The notes under the pieces: generated by a model
The model's input: only the letters and a program-made list of their open reading frames with translations
Told to the model about the DNA's origin: nothing
Database searches by the model: none
Translations under genes and position numbers: made by a program
NCBI RefSeq assembly: GCF_003640665.1
Contig: NZ_QQXL01000001.1
Span: forward strand, 1-64,000
Direction of reading: 5' to 3'
DNA length: 64,000 nt
Source of the DNA: Galactobacter caseinivorans
GTDB taxonomy: Bacteria > Actinomycetota > Actinomycetes > Actinomycetales > Micrococcaceae
Shown here: positions 63,058 to 64,000 of the stretch, one piece after another
Position numbering within the stretch: position 1 is the stretch's first letter
Layout: each line of letters opens with the position of its first letter

Positions 63058-63219
63058 CACCGCTCAACCCGAGTCGCACCAGACACACCAGCACCTGATG
63101 TTCACATGAGTCACATTGGCACCGTAGACTCCCCAGAGTAGTCCCGTGCTCACTCGAGAGGTGCGGGCCAGTCCTGGGGGACCACTGGTGCCCCTCCACG
63201 AGGAAGCAGAGGTCCGCCC

Positions 63220-63435
63220 ATGCCGGAGCCCCGCCACTTCGCCGACGCACGGTTCATGACCGTCGCGGAGGTTGCCGATGTCATGCGCGTGTCCAAGATG
63301 ACCGTGTACCGCCTGGTGCACTCGGGCGAGCTGCCCGCCGTGCAGTTTGGTCGCTCTTACCGGGTTCCGGAGAGCGCCGTGGAGCAGTTCCTCGGATCGG
63401 CCAGGATTGAATACCGCGAGAGCGGTACCGCTTAA
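63220..63435 (+). CDS. bldC: BldC-like MerR-type regulator
   Basis: This is a 71-aa single-domain protein: FMTVAEVADVMRVSKMTVYRLVHSGELPAVQFGRSYRVPESAVEQFL. It matches BldC in length and motifs. Streptomyces BldC binds DNA as head-to-tail oligomers and controls development. Its role in non-sporulating relatives is unclear. RBS GAGG upstream of the ATG. Confidence 0.92.
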   Translation: MPEPRHFADARFMTVAEVADVMRVSKMTVYRLVHSGELPAVQFGRSYRVPESAVEQFLGSARIEYRESGTA

Positions 63436-63577
63436 GCCCCCGTTTCTGGCCACCACAAGCCGCCCGATGCGACACGCAAGGTGTACGGCAGGTACCATGA
63501 TTCGGAACGTCGCACGCTGGCCGGACTGGTCACGCAGTGAACGCTGATCAGTAACTATCTAAGTTGGAGGAGAACCT

Positions 63578-63676
63578 ATGGGTTCCGTCATCAAGAAGCG
63601 CCGCAAGCGTATGGCCAAGAAGAAGCACCGTAAATTGCTTCGCAAGACTCGTCACCAGCGCCGCAACAAGAAGTGA
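63578..63676 (+). CDS. Small ribosomal protein bS22 (AURKAIP1/COX24 type)
   Basis: This 32-aa, Lys/Arg-rich protein starts [19 protein letters not shown] and ends RNKK. It has a strong GGAGGAG ribosome site. Actinobacteria encode it right after bldC; it binds the 30S/70S interface in mycobacteria. It is too short for many gene callers. Confidence 0.95.
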   Translation: MGSVIKKRRKRMAKKKHRKLLRKTRHQRRNKK

Positions 63677-63682
63677 GCGCTC

Positions 63683-63719
63683 GCGAGGGCCGGGATCCTG
63701 ATTGGATCCCGGCCCTCGC
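63683..63719 (+). terminator. bS22 terminator
   Basis: A perfect 16-bp stem (63683-63698 with 63704-63719) with loop TGATT, 6 bases after the stop. A U-tract is lacking. Confidence 0.75.
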
Positions 63720-63743
63720 TGCGTCCGCCGTAGACTGGCACGT

Positions 63744-64000
63744 GTGAATCCCTCCCCCCTCCCCGGTTCCGCACCGCGCGTCCAGTTGCTGACCAAACAC
63801 GGCTGCCACCTCTGCGCGGATGCCCGGCTGGTGGTGGCCCAGGTGACCCAGCGGCTAGGCCTGAGCTGGGAGGACGTGGACACGGACGCTGCCCCCGAAC
63901 TGGCGGAGCGTTACGCGGAGGAGATTCCGGTGCTGATGATCGACGGCGTGCAGCGCGACTTTTGGCGGATTGACCCCGCGCGGCTTGAACGCCTGCTCAC
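63744..64000 (+). CDS. Glutaredoxin-like protein, partial
   Basis: The frame from the GTG at 63744 is open to the window end (85 residues seen). It contains LLTKHGCHLCADA (CxxC redox site) and IPVLMIDG (cis-Pro), the glutaredoxin-like fold seen before rex in actinobacteria. The start is leaderless-like (TAGACT 7 bases upstream). The 3' end is outside the window. Confidence 0.83.
   Translation, partial: MNPSPLPGSAPRVQLLTKHGCHLCADARLVVAQVTQRLGLSWEDVDTDAAPELAERYAEEIPVLMIDGVQRDFWRIDPARLERLL

Noticed and set aside
63100-63120. A Crp-like site before bldC
   Set aside because: The TCACA copies are direct, not inverted, so they do not form a Crp palindrome.

Overview
The window is GC-rich DNA from an actinobacterium, most likely a Micrococcales species of the Micrococcaceae type. 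The evidence is HspR/HAIR control of chaperones, a Crp/GlxR-type regulator, BldC, the 32-aa ribosomal protein bS22, a minimal actinobacterial Tad locus, DUF3073, a sterol-carrier protein beside purF, MarP, and many leaderless TANNNT-N6-A/GTG promoters. I saw no tRNA, rRNA, CRISPR array, transposase or prophage. This reads as core chromosome with a few local insertions.

Layout. 0-6 kb: a translationally coupled lipoprotein/secreted-protein pair cut by the left edge, a HAD hydrolase, two convergent LysE exporters, and a MarR gene divergent from an MMPL transporter. 6-10.5 kb: dnaK-grpE-dnaJ-hspR with two HAIR-like operators, then a 6C-type RNA with a Crp-like site just upstream. 10.5-18.8 kb: trmB, an AlkD-like protein, a SulP transporter, a methyltransferase, clpB with a good HAIR operator, DUF3073 and a sirtuin. 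18.8-25.6 kb: a leftward run asparaginase / SCP protein / membrane protein / purF / purM, divergent from a single ORF that fuses PurD and PurC.

25.7-27.2 kb: the most unusual locus. An HTH+TPR regulator of RRNPP-like architecture is divergent from a tiny transcription unit that encodes a 16-residue peptide, has alternative RNA hairpins and ends in a very strong terminator. 27.3-32.4 kb: metallophosphoesterase, class A PBP, DUF4177, RidA, NUDIX. 32.5-39.2 kb: crp with an autoregulatory site, MarP protease, acs, a membrane protein, nth and a CoA-type NUDIX. 39.3-41 kb: a PolA-like polymerase.

41.2-47.5 kb: Tad locus (ssd/tadZ-like, tadA, tadB, tadC, then pilin, tadE-like and tadF-like), split by a leftward tetR/RibD-C pair. 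A 12-base motif is shared upstream of both halves. 47.4-56 kb: DUF1998-type helicase, GNAT, large methyltransferase, HTH regulator, topA. 56-64 kb: ppx, a TIM-barrel isomerase-like protein, proC, trkA/trkH, acuC-like deacetylase, arsR, bldC, bS22 and a glutaredoxin-like protein cut by the right edge.

Themes: protein-folding stress (HspR regulon), cyclic-nucleotide regulation (crp, acs, perhaps the 6C RNA), purine synthesis, surface appendages and K+ uptake. Several genes carry short tandem duplications right across their stop codons.
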